DNA of 59,337 nt, from assembly GCA_947567595.1 (NCBI GenBank), contig CANOMQ010000023.1, positions 1 to 59,337 on the forward strand, in the 5' to 3' direction. The stretch is from an uncultured Lachnospiraceae bacterium. GTDB lineage: Bacteria > Bacillota > Clostridia > Lachnospirales > Lachnospiraceae. The position numbers and the translations under genes are program-made. The notes under the pieces are model-generated. The model had not been told where the DNA came from. It made no database searches and worked only from the letters and a program-made list of their open reading frames with translations. Positions 35,430 to 43,244 of the stretch are shown piece by piece; within the stretch, counting starts at the first letter, position 1; the number at the start of each line of letters is the position of its first letter.

Positions 35430-36611
35430 ATGAACAGACAAATATACCTAGACAATGCCGCAACCACAAAAATAAACGAGGAAGTCCTAAACGCAATGCT
35501 CCCCCACTTCACCCAAACCTACGCCAACCCCTCCGCAATCTACACCTTCGCAGGCGAGGCAAAAAAAGCGGTGGACACGGCAAGAACCCAAACCGCCGCC
35601 CTCATCAATGCCGCCCCGGAGGAACTCTATTTCACAAGCGGCGGCACCGAGTCCGACAACTGGGCAATCAAAGCCGTCGCCGAGGCATACCGCGAAAAAG
35701 GCAGGCACATCATCACGACCAAAATTGAGCACCACGCCGTCCTGCACACCTGCCAGTATTTGGAAAAACAAGGCTGCGAGGTCACATACCTAGACGTGGA
35801 CGAAACCGGAGCAATCTCCCTAGACGCGCTCCAATCCGCAATCCGCCCCGACACCGTCCTCATATCCGTCATGACAGCCAATAACGAAATCGGCACCATC
35901 GAACCGATTGCCCAAATCGGCGCCATCGCGCACGAGCACGGTGTGCTGTTCCACACCGACGCGGTGCAGGCATACGGGCACCTTGCGCTCGACGTGGAGG
36001 CAATGCACATCGACCTGCTGTCCGCAAGCGCGCACAAGCTCAACGGACCAAAAGGCGTGGGGTTTCTCTACGTCAGAAAAGGCATCAAGCTCCCTCCGCT
36101 TTTACACGGCGGCGCACAGGAGCGTAACCGACGCGCCGGAACGCTCAATGTGGCAGGCATTGCGGGATTTGGGAAAGCCGCAGAGCTTGCGGCGGCGCAT
36201 ATGGAGGAAAAGGCTGCGAGGGAAACAGCGCTCAGAGACCATCTGATAACGCGTATTTTATCAGAAATACCATACTGCCGTCTAAACGGACACCCGACAG
36301 ACCGCCTTTCGAACAACGCGAATTTCTGCTTCCGCTTTATCGAGGGCGAATCACTGCTGATTTTGCTCGACCAGCTTGGCATTTGCGCCTCGAGCGGTTC
36401 GGCGTGCACATCGGGTGCACTGGAACCGTCGCACGTACTGCTTGCAATCGGACTGCCGCACGAAATCGCGCACGGTTCGCTCAGACTAACCCTATCGGAC
36501 GAAACAACGCAGGAAGAACTCGACTTCGTCGTGGACGAGCTGAAAAAAATCGTAGACCGTTTGCGCGTTATGTCACCCTTATATGAGGATTTTATGAAGA
36601 ATGGAAGGTAG
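35430..36611 (+). CDS. nifS: cysteine desulfurase, NifS/IscS class
   Basis: A 393-residue PLP enzyme that takes sulfur from cysteine for Fe-S cluster assembly. The PLP lysine is in SASAHKLNGPKG (near 204), with the active-site loop cysteine in SSGSACTSG (near 325). The N-terminus YLDNAATTKI and the IEHHAVLHTC histidine are also typical. The length fits NifS/IscS. GGAGG lies 6 nt before ATG 35430. It overlaps the upstream region of iscU and is followed by patB-like and cysK genes, forming a sulfur cluster. A putative sulfur-responsive operator lies upstream. Confidence 0.93.
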   Translation: MNRQIYLDNAATTKINEEVLNAMLPHFTQTYANPSAIYTFAGEAKKAVDTARTQTAALINAAPEELYFTSGGTESDNWAIKAVAEAYREKGRHIITTKIEHHAVLHTCQYLEKQGCEVTYLDVDETGAISLDALQSAIRPDTVLISVMTANNEIGTIEPIAQIGAIAHEHGVLFHTDAVQAYGHLALDVEAMHIDLLSASAHKLNGPKGVGFLYVRKGIKLPPLLHGGAQERNRRAGTLNVAGIAGFGKAAELAAAHMEEKAARETALRDHLITRILSEIPYCRLNGHPTDRLSNNANFCFRFIEGESLLILLDQLGICASSGSACTSGALEPSHVLLAIGLPHEIAHGSLRLTLSDETTQEELDFVVDELKKIVDRLRVMSPLYEDFMKNGR

Positions 36612-36618
36612 AACAGCC

Positions 36619-37047
36619 ATGTATAGTGAAAAAGTAATGGACCATTTCAATAACCCAAGAAACGTCGGCGAGCTTGAAAACGCGAGCGGCATCGGAACTG
36701 TCGGAAACGCAAAATGCGGCGACATTATGCGGATTTATTTGGACATTGACGAACAGGGCGTGATACAGGACGCAAAATTTAAGACGTTTGGCTGCGGGGC
36801 GGCGGTGGCGACAAGCAGCATGGCGACGGAGCTTGTAAAAGGCAAAACCGTGCAGGACGCGCTCACCGTCACAAACAAGGCAGTCATGGAGGCATTGGAC
36901 GGACTGCCGCCAGTCAAGGTGCACTGCTCCCTTCTCGCGGAGGAGGCAATCCACGCCGCATTATGGGATTATGCAAAAAAGCACCACATCGAAATCGCTG
37001 GACTCAAACCGCCCGTGGAGGACATTGAACAGAGAAAAGACGCATAA
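36619..37047 (+). CDS. iscU: Fe-S cluster scaffold protein IscU/NifU-N
   Basis: A 142-residue scaffold for nascent Fe-S clusters. The three ligand cysteines are in NAKCGD (near 34), FGCGAA (near 59) and HCSLLA (near 102). The N-terminus MYSEKVMDHFNNPRNVG is typical. The start ATG 36619 is chosen over ATG 36601 because it matches the family start and lies 7 nt past the nifS stop, with GGAAGG about 10 nt upstream. It receives sulfur from the upstream desulfurase. Confidence 0.92.
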   Translation: MYSEKVMDHFNNPRNVGELENASGIGTVGNAKCGDIMRIYLDIDEQGVIQDAKFKTFGCGAAVATSSMATELVKGKTVQDALTVTNKAVMEALDGLPPVKVHCSLLAEEAIHAALWDYAKKHHIEIAGLKPPVEDIEQRKDA

Positions 37048-37129
37048 AAACATGTAAAAATAAATCAAATACACACAGAAAACGGAGAAAAAGCAAATGT
37101 TTCGCAGCATAGAAAGCGGGGAATGAACA

Positions 37130-38584
37130 ATGGCGGAAAGAAACCTTGATTTTGACAGCGTGATTGACAGAAGGAACACGGACTGTCTGAAATATGATTT
37201 TGCAAAGCAGTACGGACTGCCAGAGGATGTACTGCCGTTCTGGGTGGCGGACATGGATTTTAAAGCCTCCTCTTATATTGAGGACGCATTGGTTGCACGG
37301 GCACGGCACGGTGTGTTCGGCTACAGTGACTGCGGTGCGCACTATTTTGAAGCCGTGCGCGGCTGGCTCAAGCGCCACCACAACTGGGAGCCGCAGGAGG
37401 CGTGGCTTGTCAAGACGCCCGGCATTGTCTTTGCGCTTGCAATGGCAGTCAAGGCGTACACGCAACAAGGCGATGGCGTGTTAATCCAGTCTCCGGTCTA
37501 TTATCCATTTTCGGAAGTGATTACGGACAATGGCAGAAGGGTTGTGAGCAGTAACCTCTATCTCGGCGAGGACAACCGCTACCACATGGACTTTGCGGAT
37601 TTTGAACAAAAAATCGTGGACGAGCAAATCAAACTATGCTTCTTATGTAACCCACACAATCCGGTCGGGCGCGTATGGACAAAAGAGGAGCTGACAACGT
37701 TTGGCGACATTTGCGTGAAACATAATGTCCTTGTTGTAAGCGACGAAATCCATCACGATTTTATATGGTCGGGCACGCACACGGTCTTTGCAGGTATCAA
37801 AAAGGAATATGAGGCAATCAGCATAACCTGCACTTCTCCCAGCAAGACCTTTAACATCGCGGGAATGCAGATTTCCAATATTTTTATCCCCGACAATGCA
37901 CTGCGGCGCAGATTTCGACATGAACTAGGCGCGGCAGGGACAAGCCAGTTAAGCGTAATGGGGCTGGTGTCGTGCGAGGCGGCATATCGGGACGGCGAGG
38001 AGTGGTATCAGGCAATGTGCGCCTACGTCAAGGAAAACCTTGCGTTTGCAAGACAGTACGTAGCGCAAAACCTTGCGGGCGTGACGATGATAGAGCCGGA
38101 GGGAACATACCTGATATGGCTTGATTTTCGCGGCTCACTCTATCACGCGTCATTCGTGCCGGGACCGGAGTTCAATGCGCTGGTAAAAAGCTGGTATTTG
38201 GACGGACTGGACTCCGAAGATTTTATTATGGGAGACGTCTATTTTGATGAGGACAGCCAGTCCTACGTCGTAGGCGCGTCCGGCGTGCTCAAGGGCGCAA
38301 ACGGTGCAGTGCGCGGCGTTGCGGCGGCAGATGTCTATTTGGACTCCATTTCGCACATCGTCAGCAATATCCAAATCGAGGACACAGGCGGCATTTTTTT
38401 GGTTGACACACGCACGGACACGATTATCGGACATAAGGACGCTGCGGTTGTCGGGAAAAAGCTGAGTGAGCAGACCGGTCAAGGAGCTAAGCCAAGTGGC
38501 AACCCGCATTGCGCAGGGCGATTTAAATCAGGAAATCCGCTACAAATCAAGGGACGAGCTGGGCGTGCTTGCGCACAATTTTAA
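37130..38584 (+). pseudogene. patB/malY-type C-S lyase fused to a chemoreceptor Cache domain
   Basis: Residues 1-334 are a MalY/PatB family PLP enzyme (cystathionine beta-lyase type): PFWVADMDF, CNPHNPVGRVWTKEEL, SDEIHHDFIW and the PLP lysine in SPSKTFNIAGMQ. After EGTYLIWLDFR the last 55-60 residues of the small domain are absent. The frame instead continues as the second half of a dCache sensor domain (FMGDVYFDE-like segment, GVAAADVYLDSISHIVS, GHKDAAVVGKKL). The tail beyond 38465 is out of frame with the receptor and meaningless. A deletion has joined two unrelated genes. Loss of the C-terminal substrate-binding part makes lyase activity unlikely. It starts 82 nt after iscU; AAAGCGGGGAA lies upstream. 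Confidence 0.75.
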
Positions 38585-39515
38585 CCAAGTAACGCTCAGG
38601 CTGCGTGATTACATTGCCTATATTGATGAAGTGTCCGAGACCTTGCTGGAGATTGCAAAAGGAAATTTGGCATTTCAGTTGAAAAATGAGTATACGGGCG
38701 AATTTGCAAAAATTAAGGAATCACTCAACGAGATTGCAACCGAACTCAACATGACCATTGGGCAGATGAACGCTGCTTCAAGAGATGTCGCAGGCGGTGC
38801 GGCGCAGATTTCCGACGGTGCGGTGAGTCTGTCGCAGGGCTCGACGGAGCAGGATGCGGAGATTGAGTCATTGGCGGGATATATCGAAAAATCGACACAG
38901 GGCGTACAGAACATCGCACTGGGTGCACAGAAGGCGAGCAGTCTTTCACAGGAGGTTCGGGAAGGGCTTTTGGACAGCAATGCAAAAATGCAGAACATGA
39001 CGCAGGTTATCCAAAAAATCAGCGAGCGTTCCAATGCCATTCATAAAATTGTAAAGACCATAGACGATATTGCGTTTCAGACCAATATCCTTGCGCTGAA
39101 CGCGGCAGTGGAGGCTGCGCGGGCAGGCGAGGAAGGAAAGGGCTTTGCGGTGGTCGCAGAGGAGGTGCGGACACTGGCAGGAAAATCCGCCGAGGCGGCA
39201 AAGGAGACTACGGAGTTGCTTGGCGAGACAATCAGCGCGATGGACGAGGGCGTTGGCGCTGCCGACGAAACCGCGCAATCCATGCTGTCCGCGGCAGGAC
39301 TTGCTGAGGAAATGAATACATTAATCGGCGGCATTGCCGACTACACCGCGCAGCAGGCTGTCATTTCTGAGGAAATCAGCCACGGGATTGACCAGATTGC
39401 GGTTGTGGTTCAGAAGAATGTGAGCACAGCGGAGTCCAGTGCGGCGGCAAGCGAGGAGCTGTCTGCGCAGGCTGCTTCGTTGAAGGATTTGGTAGCGAAA
39501 TTCCGGCTGCGGTAA
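38466..39515 (+). pseudogene. 3' part of a methyl-accepting chemotaxis protein gene
   Basis: The 349-codon frame begins inside a HAMP domain ([18 protein letters not shown]), continues through a second HAMP-like linker and contains the full signalling domain with the conserved tip [22 protein letters not shown] followed by [10 protein letters not shown]. The sensor half is in the overlapping frame of the preceding fusion. The membrane helix that normally joins Cache and HAMP is missing and the frames differ, so at least two deletions occurred. A GTG at 38466 could start a soluble fragment, but no good ribosome binding site is seen. Confidence 0.75.
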
Positions 39516-39558
39516 AAAGAGTCGCGATAAAAAGAATGAAATTTATTCAAAAAAACAC

Positions 39559-39587
39559 TTGACAAAAGGAATGACGGCGCGTATAAT
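39559..39587 (+). promoter_or_regulatory. consensus sigma-A promoter of cysK
   Basis: TTGACA (39559-39564), 17 nt, TATAAT (39582-39587): both hexamers and the spacing are perfect. The leader to the cysK start is about 400 nt. Confidence 0.9.
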
Positions 39588-39605
39588 CAAGGACATAAAG
39601 CAAAA

Positions 39606-39638
39606 CCTATAAAACATATCAGATAACTAGGGATTGAA
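39606..39638 (+). promoter_or_regulatory. sulfur-gene operator candidate, cysK copy
   Basis: CCTATAAAACATAT ... AACTAGGGATTGAA aligns without gaps to 35361-35393 upstream of nifS (26 of 33 identical). It lies 18 nt after the -10 box. It overlaps a weak hairpin (GGGA with TCCC). Confidence 0.6.
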
Positions 39639-39668
39639 AACTCCCCTTATCGGAAAGGAGCAAATGCT

Positions 39669-39767
39669 ATGAACGGAAATCATGTTAAAACAGCAAGAAC
39701 AAACGCAAACAAAATGATGTGCTGCTGTCAGACCGTATGGAATATGGTTTTCTTTTCATATGCATAG
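39669..39767 (+). CDS. cysteine-run leader peptide of cysK (32 residues)
   Basis: ATG 39669 to TAG 39767 encodes MNGNHVKTARTNANKMMCCC followed by QTVWNMVFFSYA. AAGGAG lies 8 nt upstream, an excellent ribosome binding site. Codons 18-20 are TGC-TGC-TGT (39720-39728), three consecutive Cys codons in front of a cysteine synthase gene. The intrinsic terminator begins 29 nt after the stop. This is the arrangement of amino-acid attenuation: low charged tRNA-Cys would stall ribosomes at the run. The sequence TCATATGCAT occurs at the end of the ORF (39756-39765) and again in the terminator stem-loop (39805-39814); because it contains self-complementary CATATG and ATGCAT, the two could pair in an alternative fold. 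Confidence 0.75.
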   Translation: MNGNHVKTARTNANKMMCCCQTVWNMVFFSYA

Positions 39768-39796
39768 CGCACACCGGATAGTCAGTATGTTTTTGC

Positions 39797-39833
39797 GGCG
39801 GTTGTCATATGCATTGGACAGCCGCCTTTTCTT
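39797..39833 (+). terminator. intrinsic terminator / attenuator upstream of cysK
   Basis: GGCGGTTGTC (39797-39806) pairs with GACAGCCGCC (39817-39826), with one G-U pair, followed by TTTTCTT. It separates the leader peptide from cysK. Confidence 0.8.
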
Positions 39834-39894
39834 ATGCACACGGACGCGGAAAGGAAATATGCAGCTAAAGCTGCCCGCGTCCGGCGCGCGAGTA
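39834..39894 (+). repeat. terminator-associated palindromic repeat, copy 2
   Basis: Nearly identical to copy 1 (33453-33515), differing by one substitution near the start and a one-base deletion near the end. It begins directly after the attenuator T tract. The deletion shifts the open frame, so the copy-1 peptide would not end at the same place. Confidence 0.8.
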
Positions 39895-39919
39895 GTGGAG
39901 AGGGACATTCCCCTACTCG
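39889..39919 (+). promoter_or_regulatory. hairpin between repeat copy 2 and cysK
   Basis: CGAGTAG (39889-39895) pairs with CTACTCG (39913-39919), with an inner GGGA-CAT-TCCC. There is no T run. It lies about 75 nt before the cysK start. Confidence 0.45.
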
Positions 39920-39993
39920 ATTGCACAGGGGCGCAGGAGGAAATAGGAAACAATAACAAATTATAAAAAATGATTAGCAGGGAGGAAACAAAC

Positions 39994-40929
39994 ATGAGCA
40001 AAGTAAAAGAAAGCGCACTGGAATTAATCGGAGGAACTCCGATTTTGAAGCTGAACGGATACGCAAAGAAGGCAGGTATTACAGAGGTAGCAATTCTCGC
40101 AAAGCTGGAATACCTAAACCCCGCAGGCTCCGTCAAAGACCGTGTAGCAAAGGCAATGATTGAGGACGCGGAACAAAAGGGCATTTTAAAAGAAGGCGCG
40201 ACAATCATCGAGCCGACAAGCGGCAACACAGGAATCGGACTTGCAGCAGTTGCGGCGGCAAAAGGATACCGCACGATTTTAACACTTCCCGAAACCATGA
40301 GTGTAGAACGCAGAAACCTCTTAAAGGCATACGGCGCCGAGCTTGTGTTGACGGAGGGTGCAAAGGGTATGAAGGGCGCGATTGCGAAAGCAGAAGAATT
40401 GAAGAATGAAATTGAGGGCGCGGTCATTTTGGGGCAGTTTGATAACCCCGCAAATCCTGCGGTGCACAAAGCGACAACAGGCCCGGAAATTTGGGAGCAG
40501 ACCGACGGAACAGTTGACATCTTCGTTGCAGGCGTCGGCACAGGCGGAACTGTAACAGGCGTTGGCGAATATTTAAAGGAAAAAAATCCGAACATTAAAA
40601 TCGTGGCAGTGGAACCGGCAACCAGCCCCGTTCTCTCAAAGGGAACTGCGGGCGCTCACAAAATTCAGGGTATCGGCGCGGGCTTTGTGCCAAAGGTATT
40701 GAATACGCAGGTGTATGACGAAATCATCACCATTGAAAACGAGGACGCGTTTGCAGAAGGAAAAGCGTTCGCAGTAAGCGAGGGCATTTTGGTCGGCATT
40801 TCTTCGGGCGCAGCGCTGAAGGCAGCGTCAATTCTTGCGCAAAGACCGGAGAACAAGGGCAAAACAATCGTAGCGTTACTGCCGGATTCGGGCGACCGTT
40901 ATTTGTCAACGCCGCTGTTTGCGGATTAA
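39994..40929 (+). CDS. cysK: cysteine synthase (O-acetylserine sulfhydrylase)
   Basis: A 311-residue PLP enzyme that makes cysteine from O-acetylserine and sulfide. The PLP lysine is in NPAGSVKDR (near 47), the phosphate loop is [12 protein letters not shown], the substrate loop is [11 protein letters not shown], and the C-terminal [11 protein letters not shown] and [13 protein letters not shown] are typical. The start ATG 39994 has GGAGG 8 nt upstream. It is probably controlled at two levels: an operator shared with nifS and a Cys-codon attenuator. It is followed by a DUF2292 gene and a terminator. Confidence 0.95.
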   Translation: MSKVKESALELIGGTPILKLNGYAKKAGITEVAILAKLEYLNPAGSVKDRVAKAMIEDAEQKGILKEGATIIEPTSGNTGIGLAAVAAAKGYRTILTLPETMSVERRNLLKAYGAELVLTEGAKGMKGAIAKAEELKNEIEGAVILGQFDNPANPAVHKATTGPEIWEQTDGTVDIFVAGVGTGGTVTGVGEYLKEKNPNIKIVAVEPATSPVLSKGTAGAHKIQGIGAGFVPKVLNTQVYDEIITIENEDAFAEGKAFAVSEGILVGISSGAALKAASILAQRPENKGKTIVALLPDSGDRYLSTPLFAD

Positions 40930-40963
40930 GAAAAAGCGCGGATACTAAGGCAGGTGAATGCAT

Positions 40964-41122
40964 ATGAAACAGGCGCAAGGCGGTTCTGATTATCAAAAGA
41001 CACATTTAGAGACCGTGGACGAAATGATACGCAATACCCGGTTTGGCAGCGTTACCATTATCGTACAGGACGGCAAGGTAGTACAGATTGAAAAACCGGA
41101 AAAATATCGCATAAAAGACTGA
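40964..41122 (+). CDS. DUF2292 (YezD-like) small protein
   Basis: A 52-residue protein. The C-terminal half (TRFGSVTIIVQDGKVVQIEK) is the DUF2292 core, a small beta unit. Such proteins are often encoded beside cysteine and sulfur assimilation genes, as here 34 nt after cysK. The start ATG 40964 is preceded by AGGTGA; ATG 40958 in the same frame overlaps that site. The function is unknown; it is probably co-transcribed with cysK. Confidence 0.75.
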   Translation: MKQAQGGSDYQKTHLETVDEMIRNTRFGSVTIIVQDGKVVQIEKPEKYRIKD

Positions 41123-41128
41123 CCGGAC

Positions 41129-41183
41129 AACCGGAGGTTTTGCAGGGCATGATTGATTCCTATTGAAAAATCTCCGGTTTTTT
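41129..41183 (+). terminator. terminator of the cysK-DUF2292 operon
   Basis: AACCGGAG (41129-41136) pairs with CTCCGGTT (41172-41179) and is followed by T to 41183. A degenerate repeat copy starts at the next base. Confidence 0.8.
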
Positions 41184-41219
41184 ATGCACACGGACACCTA
41201 AGCTGCATACGGACGTAGA
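41184..41219 (+). repeat. terminator-associated palindromic repeat, degenerate copy 3
   Basis: It starts ATGCACACGGAC exactly as copy 2, again straight after a terminator T tract. The rest is shortened (CTAAGCTGC core and CGGACGTAG end). Confidence 0.6.
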
Positions 41220-41258
41220 ATATGTTATTTAGAATGTAATAGGGAGTGTGAGAAACAA

Positions 41259-41933
41259 ATGGTATCCTACGAGGAAATGAAGCAAACCTTTGCGGCACTG
41301 GTCTGCATTGACGCACCGTCCCTTCATGAGCGCACGATGGCGCAGCAGCTTAAGGCAATGTTTGCAAAAGTCAGCGTGACGCTTTCTGAGGACGACAGCG
41401 CAGCCGCAACTGGCTCTGACACAGGAAACCCTTATGGCTATGTCAGGGGCGGCGGCAAAAAGCCCCCGGTTTTACTGGCGGCGCACATGGATACGGTTTC
41501 GCCCGTGCACGGCAAAAAGGCAATTTTTGCGGCGGACGGAACCGTTAGAAGTGACGGAACAACAGTTCTAGGTGCGGACGATTTGGCAGGCGTTTCGGAG
41601 ATTTACCATGCGATAAAATATCTGCGGGAAAACCATATCGCGCACCGCGATGTGGAGCTGCTGTTTACGGTGGGCGAAGAACTATACTGTAAGGGTGCCA
41701 AGGCATTTGACTATGATAAAATAAAATCAAAACAAGCGTATGTTTTGGACTTGAGCGGAAGAATCGGAGACGCCGCCTATGCGGCTCCGAGCATTCTTTC
41801 GTTTTGTGTTACCATAAACGGACAGGCGGCGCACGCAGGCTTTTGCCCCGAGGAGGGAAGAAACCGATGTAATGACCGGCAATGGGCGGTGCAGACAGGT
41901 GTTGTCAACAAAGTGCTTGAGGAAGAGGAATGA
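41259..41933 (+). pseudogene. 3'-truncated M20 family (PepT-like) peptidase
   Basis: The 224-residue frame keeps the metal-binding half of an M20 zinc peptidase: LLAAHMDTVSP (His-Asp), TVLGADDLAGVS and the catalytic FTVGEELYCKGA. Family members run about 370-410 residues. After GQAAHAGFCPEEG the frame enters unrelated sequence (RNRCNDRQWAVQTG...) and stops, so the dimerisation part and the last metal ligand are lost. The frame ends against the remnant of another gene at 41930. This suggests a deletion across both genes. Confidence 0.75.
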
Positions 41934-42331
41934 TGGACTGGATAGAAAAACATAAGAATGCCGTATTGGCAGCGCTTTGCCTGTTACTGCTGGTATTTGC
42001 GGGGTTAGCTGCTTCTAATGGGTATCGAAGGCTGCCGCCGTTTCACAAGAAAACAATCACCATCGGCGTCTTTTCCGACAGCTATTGGGAGGTGTAAAAC
42101 GGCTATTCGTACCGGATTTTGGAGGACGCAATCGACGTGTTTGAAAAGTAGCCCCCCGACGTGGCGTCTTTTCCCGACCGTTTTTATACGTCCGCGTCCG
42201 CATACGGGCAGTATGACGATACGCAGTATTCCCTGCCCGATGAATGCGCCCCGAAGCTGATGTTTGTCAACAAGATGATTTTGGACAGGGAGCAGCTCAA
42301 ATATCCGCATGGAGTTGATTATTTGGAATAG
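41930..42331 (+). pseudogene. extracellular solute-binding protein remnant
   Basis: A frame starting MMDWIEKHKNAVLAALCLLL has a membrane/signal segment and then TITIGVFSDSYWEV, typical of ABC-transporter solute-binding lipoproteins. It is broken by TAA at 42095 and TAG at 42149 and ends at 42331, far short of the usual 400 or more residues. Downstream pieces (KLMFVNKMILDREQL) remain in frame. Confidence 0.65.
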
Positions 42332-42409
42332 GAAGCTGAACCAAATGCTAAAAGAGAAAAAAATGACGAGTGACGGGAGAAAGAAAGCTTCATCATGCTG
42401 CATTTTTTA

Positions 42410-42438
42410 TTGTCGTTCGGACATAATTATGCTATAAT
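42410..42438 (+). promoter_or_regulatory. promoter of the Phd/RelE-type toxin-antitoxin pair
   Basis: TTGTCG (42410-42415), 17 nt, TATAAT (42433-42438). Confidence 0.6.
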
Positions 42439-42464
42439 TGTGTCAAAGAAGGGGGTGAATCATT

Positions 42465-42728
42465 ATGCCACTGATTATTCCGATTAAGGATTTACGCAAT
42501 ACAACCGAGATTTCGAATATCGCACACAAGGCACAGGAGCCTATTTTTATTACCAAGAACGGATATAGCGATTTGGTTGTGATGAGTAGTGAATTATACG
42601 ATAAATTTGCAAGAATAAACCGTATCGACCAAGCAATCTTCGAATCCGAGCAGGAAATTGCAGACGGAGCAGAAGCAGTTGACGTAGAAAGCGTTTTTGC
42701 AGAATTGGAGAAAAAACATTTTGGATAA
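42465..42728 (+). CDS. Phd/YefM-type antitoxin
   Basis: An 87-residue antitoxin. The N-terminal Phd/YefM DNA-binding fold (IPIKDLRNTTEISNIAHKAQ, PIFITKNGYSDLVVMSSELY) is followed by an acidic C-terminal tail that should wrap the toxin. A strong ribosome binding site (GGGGGTGA) precedes ATG 42465. It overlaps the toxin gene by 8 nt, the usual coupling, and is likely autoregulated. Confidence 0.88.
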   Translation: MPLIIPIKDLRNTTEISNIAHKAQEPIFITKNGYSDLVVMSSELYDKFARINRIDQAIFESEQEIADGAEAVDVESVFAELEKKHFG

Positions 42729-43023
42729 ATACAAGGTAAAAGTCAACCCTAGTGCAATCCGTGAATTAGACCACATTTACGAATATATCGCAAATGAGAA
42801 ACTGGCTCCTGAAAATGCCAAAGGACAGCTTGACAGAATTAAGAAGTCTATTTTAAGCCTAGACACATTTCCACAGTCCCATCAAGAGCGAACCGAGGGC
42901 AGATATGCGGAGAAAGGCTACCATCAGTTATTGATTGATAATTATATCGTCATTTTCCGCATTGATGAACCATGCAAAACAGTTTATGTAGTAACGATAC
43001 AGTATCAAGGACGAAATCTATAA
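42721..43023 (+). CDS. RelE/ParE family toxin
   Basis: A toxin of 100 residues (DKYKVKVNPSAIRELDHIYE, SHQERTEGRYAEKGYHQLLI, IVIFRIDE) with the ParE/RelE fold. Family members either cut mRNA at the ribosome or poison gyrase; this cannot be decided here. The start is set at TTG 42721 because GGAG lies 10 nt upstream and it fits the overlap; an in-frame ATG at 42697 is possible. The frame is intact, so the pair should be functional. Confidence 0.85.
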   Translation: MDKYKVKVNPSAIRELDHIYEYIANEKLAPENAKGQLDRIKKSILSLDTFPQSHQERTEGRYAEKGYHQLLIDNYIVIFRIDEPCKTVYVVTIQYQGRNL

Positions 43024-43027
43024 AAAA

Positions 43028-43215
43028 GTGACAAATGTCATTGCGGAGCAGGGCTTGCTGGAAAGAACAGCCGTAATCGGGGGAATGAACCTTCCGCTTG
43101 CACTGAGCACGGTTTTGATGAAGGACACAATGGAAACAAAGGAGTTTGGTCAGACGTGTACAAGATTCTGGCATACAAGACGGTTGCGCAGAACATGGCG
43201 GGAAATATAAAATAG
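43028..43215 (+). pseudogene. remnant of a PTS mannose-type EIIA gene
   Basis: Out of context after the toxin, the frame VTNVIAEQGLLERTAVIGGM then NLPLALSTVLMKD matches the C-terminal half of EIIA-Man domains. It is followed by a shifted frame (DVYKILAYKTVAQN). The N-terminal phospho-histidine part is missing. Confidence 0.45.
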
Positions 43216-43244
43216 TATTTTAGATTTGCATAACCTTTTGATAT

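Larger units (their letters stand above)
39516..39993. other. cysK 5' regulatory region
   Basis: This 478-nt stretch holds a consensus promoter, a motif shared with nifS, a leader peptide with a triple Cys run, a terminator, a palindromic repeat and a second hairpin, in that order. All are listed separately. Confidence 0.8.

Noticed and set aside
39594-39830. T-box or SAM riboswitch before cysK
   Set aside because: No T-box sequence (TGGnACCGCG type) or S-box signature; the leader ORF with a Cys run explains the terminator better.
41184-43240. Insertion sequence as cause of the gene remnants
   Set aside because: No transposase fragments, terminal inverted repeats or target duplications were seen; deletion explains the remnants.
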